The position numbers and the translations under genes were made by a program. Under the pieces are notes generated by a model, which saw only the letters and a program-made list of their open reading frames with translations, made no database searches and had not been told where the DNA came from. Shown in pieces: positions 59,583 to 64,000 of a DNA stretch of 64,000 bases (the first letter of the stretch is position 1; the number at the start of each line of letters is the position of its first letter). This stretch comes from Oopsacas minuta (taxonomy: Eukaryota > Porifera > Hexactinellida > Lyssacinosida > Leucopsacidae), in NCBI GenBank assembly GCA_024704765.1, contig JAKMXF010000155.1, positions 706,098 to 770,097 on the forward strand, in the 5' to 3' direction.

Positions 59583-60147
59583 TTCAGATTAATGCTGGAT
59601 ACCTTACTAGCATAATTACCAACTGTTTACTTCAATGAAGTAAGCAGTGTGTTCAAGAACTACAAATATGATCATAGTTCATGCTCTTATGACGTGTATA
59701 TATGCATTTCTGTATATTTTGTAATCGGATATCATGTAAGCTGGCGGAGCACATCCGTTCTAAAAGTGGTACAGCGAGATATTGAGTATTCTTATGTGGT
59801 ACGGAGACACCATACACTCCAAGTGACAGCATTTATAGCAATATCTTGTATTACTGAAATTTTATAATATCGAAGTATTCTCGTATTATCCACTCAATGT
59901 TACCCTAATGTTTTCTTAGAAATTAATATCATTACTTGTCATTCCTTGTCAATATTTCGAAGTTTATAGCCACAGTACGCTCATTAAATAGATAATTAGC
60001 TAATTACACATTCAATTCGATATTGTACAAAGCTCAAATGAGATGGAACAATTCTGATGTCATATTTGAATTCTACGGGTATGTATTACCACTCTATGGG
60101 TATGTGAATTTTTTAGAGCGTACTTATTGATTTAGTATCATTTTCAG
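59583..60147. other. AT-rich region, nothing recognised
   Basis: No gene or repeat end identified. Confidence 0.5.
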
Positions 60148-60226
60148 TTTTGTGTAACATGTGGCAGAAATGGCACATCACTAGAATATCTGCACCATAA
60201 TCGATATTGTATGAAAATCATATGAG
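60148..60226 (+). CDS. Possible exon with C-x2-C...H-x4-C finger
   Basis: After an acceptor TTTTCAG the plus strand reads FCVTCGRNGTSLEYLHHNRY then C and a stop after MKII. Cys and His spacing (C-x2-C, then H-x4-C) suggests a small zinc-binding fold. A single short frame, so this may be chance. Confidence 0.25.
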
Positions 60227-60613
60227 ATTCTCTAAACTGAATTACAAATGTTTGTATAGTTGTAAATAAGTCGATTAGTGCAAAATTTTCATTCACATAG
60301 AAAGTAGCGCACGCGTATTTGATATGTGCTACTTGTGCAATTCAATCTCATTTGAATTTTGTTGAATGTGAAATTGAGGATTGAATTACCTTATTATCTA
60401 TTTAATGAGCAAGGTCTGGCTACAAAATATCTAATTATACAAGTTTTGGGGACTTTGGGAATGTTAAGTAATACCATCGTTTGGTTTTTTCAAGGATATT
60501 GTCGTATCCATATTCAAACATTCGCTGTATAATCAGGATATATATTTGTATATTTGGACAGTGTATGTATGTATAAAATAATGAAATAATTAACGAATTG
60601 TATATTGTCGAAG

Positions 60614-60789
60614 AGATAATGGTGGAATAGCAGAACTTGCAAATCCAAATAATGGTACGGCTCTCGCCGCACCAGTAGTGTCGGGTATGCTGCCCCTGGT
60701 AAGATAACAATCAAATGGAACTAGTTCACATTCCATTTACCTTCCAGGATATGGTTAAATTTTGGAAGATATATACTACAATTATGTAA
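60614..60789 (+). CDS. Possible two-exon coding fragment with subtilase-like motif
   Basis: Exon 60614-60698 reads DNGGIAELANPNNGT then ALAAPVVSGMLPL and ends at GTAAGA. A 49-base intron ends with a pyrimidine-rich tract and CCAG; the next exon 60748-60789 continues in phase with DMVKFWKIYTTIM and a stop. NGTALAAPVVSG resembles the serine active-site motif of S8 subtilases (GTSxAxPxVxG), but the nucleophile serine would be alanine. The match covers about 12 residues only. Upstream exons were not found. Confidence 0.35.
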
Positions 60790-63700
60790 ATAATCAACGA
60801 CATAAACCTTAACTCCAGACAATTCAAATGCTATCCACCCCAAACATTTGTGTGGATACTTGGAAATATCAAAGTTAGAGATATAATTGAACGTTGACTA
60901 CTTAATCAGACAACACTAAAATATTAACGGTGTAAAGTTACATCAAATATTTGAGATTTCATGAATAGATTTCCCCAATTTATTAATGAGTACCCTATTT
61001 ATGAATTGTCATTGATTATAATTGATTATGAATTCTGAAGTCTTATCTATAATATTAATCGTCCTATGGTTTTTCTAAGATGGGCATATTTACCCCCATA
61101 ATTTACAAATTTTCACACACTTCGACAAAATTTTGCATTTTGGGATTGATGAAATATATTTCTAACTATATGTGGTACATTTATTCAGAGAAATAGGTTG
61201 GAACTTTGAAAAGTAGTACTCATAATTTAACCTAATTAACCCAAGATTCAAAAGCATGAGTTCGAGCGCCTACAGTCCTTATTTAATGAGTTATATGTAT
61301 ACCAGATATGATGTCGCATTGCTTCATTTTGTTTGGCGATAGTTGTATTAATATGCTCATGTTTCCTGGAAATCGAACTTAAGATAACTTTATTGCTAGG
61401 CACAATTTTCCAGAAAGTTGTCACTTAATTAACAATTTTTGCATTGTGTACGACTATGGTTGAGATATTGCAGTGGCTTCTTATCTAACTGTCGGATAAT
61501 TCGTTCAATAAACGTAACAATCATGTGTTAGTAAATTTCGAACAGAAATACAATATATGAGGGGTAAATTTATTGATGTCAAATCCAGATTACTGGGGGA
61601 TTGGCATATCTTTGATAATGGGATTATTGTAGGTTTATCCATGAGTATCCTGGAATATTCTTAAACCTAATATTCACAATATTGAGCTGGAAGATTCATG
61701 TCTATGTGGTATTTTTTGATTTTCTAGCATAGTATGTACTGAAACATATATTTTCTATAGCATTTGACACGAAATTATCCGATTCAGCCAAATAATTATC
61801 CCAAAAGTAAGAATCCCTTCTTGGAGAAATGCTCCCAATATTGTGGCATTGCTGATCAGGTGTTGGGCCAACCAACATAGGTTGGTGATTTGTGGTGTAT
61901 GCAAACCTCCCTCTTTTTTCCTGTTGCTTCATTATAACTCAAGCTTTTTGGTTCAATCTCCAGCCAAAAAATTGGTTTGAATATGAGGTACAAAGTTATT
62001 GACTGATTGTGAAACTCCGGAAATCCATTTAATTTCTTGCCACCTGATCAACTTAATGAATCTACTCAACTCTACTATCTACTCTATTTTAAACTAGATG
62101 GAACAGTTTGATTTTCATGATAGATCGGTTTTTATCATGTAAAGAGCCTCTATCTAATGCAATGATTGTTATTGGCATTGGTTTTGATTTATGTCAAAGT
62201 GATTGACTTGTTCACGAAAATTAGCATCTACTTAAACTAATTGAAATGGTGATACTAGCTTTGTGTAAACGTGAGTCTACTCTACTTTAAGCGGAAAGAA
62301 TTTTCGAATTTATGTTCAAACAGCTTCGTAATGATGGATCTCAGGCAATTGAATTTAAGGAGAACCCTGAGAATGATTTCATGGCTGGCGGAAGAGTGAT
62401 GTTGTAAATGTAATTAAATATCTACTATATCCGGATTATATGGCAATTTAATATTCATTTAATCCGGTTGTATGCTTGGCGAACCTTTATTCATCAAAGA
62501 ATGTGTAGAAAGCAATCACAAACTTCTTTGTCAGTATATCCATATGTTGGAAATATTGACTGTATGGATTATCAGAAACTCTGCAAATAACTTGAAGTGA
62601 TTGTAGCAATACCCTCAGATTCGATACAGGTACAGAGATTTAGAACAGTAGAAACATACCTCTCAAACTACCAAGCAAATGCAAGATTATGGATTCGTTT
62701 CGATTCTTTTACCGAATGAGACTATTTGTTGCTACTCGAACTGTACATCAACACTTTCCTCAATTAATGTGACAAGTGTTGAGTTCTAATGAAATTCTGT
62801 TGACAATCTTTTGGCATTAGAGGCGTTTTTCAAATCTGATAGCAATTAATATTAATTACCAGTTTACTACTATATACTACAAAGTACATTTCTATGTAGT
62901 TGTACTTCATTTATTTACATTTAGTACAAGTGCATGTCAACTTTCATTAACATAGATATTTACCAATTGTACCCGGTTATTAAACTCAAGGTATTCATTC
63001 AATGACCTTAGTAGTAGTCTATGGTTAATCACAGTATAGAAAGCTGAGCGTGTGGGTATAATATGCACATTTAAGCCACAAATAGCAAATATAGTATAAT
63101 TTGGCTTTAATCGTGTTTACAAAATGTCACTATATGCCCTTTGGCTTTAATTACAGGGCCACGTAAATTCTTTGTGATTATGTGTTTCAGAGTTCTATCT
63201 TCATTATCCAAATAAGCCCTAGCGTTAATTCGAATACACCTTTCGTGCCCATGTTATGGTTGTACCCGGACCATTTAAATATATAATTATATAGTAATTA
63301 ATAATAATTATACTTTAAAATGAGAATACAACACAGTCACCTGATAAAATCTGGATAAGTTATGGACAGCTCAACTTCTAACTTGTAAATCAGTTTTATA
63401 GCAATTGAAATTAACATGAAATAATTTTGATAATGAAATCTATTCTTAGGTTTACCAATATGTGTCTTTTGAAGAATGCATTTATTGAAGAAAGGGGGCA
63501 TTAGATAAGTATTTGTATCTAGAAAATTAAGTCTCCTTAAGTTTTGTACTAAATTTATCTAATTATTCTTATAATTCTTTATATAATAACGATCAACAAT
63601 TTGGGTATAATTGTGTATTTTGACTGGTTAATCTAATGGAAGTAGATTTATAAAATATCTCTAGAAATCATAATTCAATTTCAAGGAATACACTTGTTCA

Positions 63701-64000
63701 ATATTGCAAATCTTTTGTAGATTCTAAACCCATAATGGATTTTCTTTCTCATTTGAACCCGAAAAATCTTGAAAATGAATGATTTTTAATATCCTTCTAA
63801 TTTAGATAAGAAATTCAAATCGCTTGGTCAAAGAGGATAATTTCTTTAGTAGTCATAGGATTTTCTCTTAGAATTTCTTTAGCACATAGGCTTATTATTA
63901 TTTGTCCTAAGTGTAGCAGCTAGTGCCGTCCTAAGTAGGTATGATATTCCCTATTCCAAATACATCATCTATTAAATTATATTTCTATTTTAGGCTGAAA
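60790..64000. other. AT-rich region, nothing recognised
   Basis: About 3.2 kb with no protein family, splice pair or repeat end that I can support on either strand. Confidence 0.5.

Overview
This is an AT-rich animal nuclear window, most likely from an arthropod. It has spliced GT-AG exons, a long AAT microsatellite, no operons, and a dense load of decayed DNA transposons: Tc1/mariner, hAT, P element, Mutator-like and Helitron. I found no reverse transcriptase, LTR or rRNA. A crustacean such as a parasitic copepod would fit the heavy Tc1/mariner load, but that is a guess.

Layout. 0.9-4.9 kb: one P-element transposase fossil on the minus strand, split by a Tc1-like (DD37E) element with intact TA-flanked ends. 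7.5-10.1 kb: a ZMYM1-like hAT transposase fossil. 10.7-12.3 kb: copy A of an unnamed protein family, followed 7 bp later by a Helitron-like element. 13.7-16.1 kb: a complete BED-finger hAT element with perfect 8-bp target duplications. 21.3-24.4 kb: an AAT microsatellite, then a Helitron-like element directly next to a third hAT fossil. 25.7-33 kb: mostly unassigned DNA with a diverged 0.82-kb inverted repeat, a short conserved coding tail, a host-like terminal exon and a Helitron-like end. 33.3-36.9 kb: copy B of the unnamed family, with terminal inverted repeats and a mariner nested inside. 40.2-42.2 kb: a near-perfect palindrome with 929-bp arms around a 65-bp spacer, each arm carrying the same internally deleted Mutator-like transposase. 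42.8-44.1 kb: a DD34D mariner. 45.3-47.7 kb: two host-like spliced genes on the minus strand. 47.9-49.5 kb: copy C. 49.8-50.4 kb: a MITE-like element. 50.6-51.5 kb: another mariner. 51.5-53.5 kb: copy D with inverted termini. 55.1-55.5 kb: a mariner helix-turn-helix remnant. 57.4-57.7 kb: a TA-flanked MITE. 58.3-59.6 kb: a second DD37E element that has lost its third catalytic residue. 60-61 kb: short exon-like pieces, one resembling the subtilase active-site motif.

How it fits together. Every recognisable transposase has stops, frameshifts or missing catalytic residues, so this looks like a graveyard with several layers of insertion: Tc1 in P element, mariner in copy B, Helitron against hAT. 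The most novel signals are the unnamed family, for which four matching termini on two copies define a DNA transposon; the Mutator-like palindrome, which could fold into a long hairpin RNA if transcribed; and two coding segments that appear conserved but whose identity I do not know.
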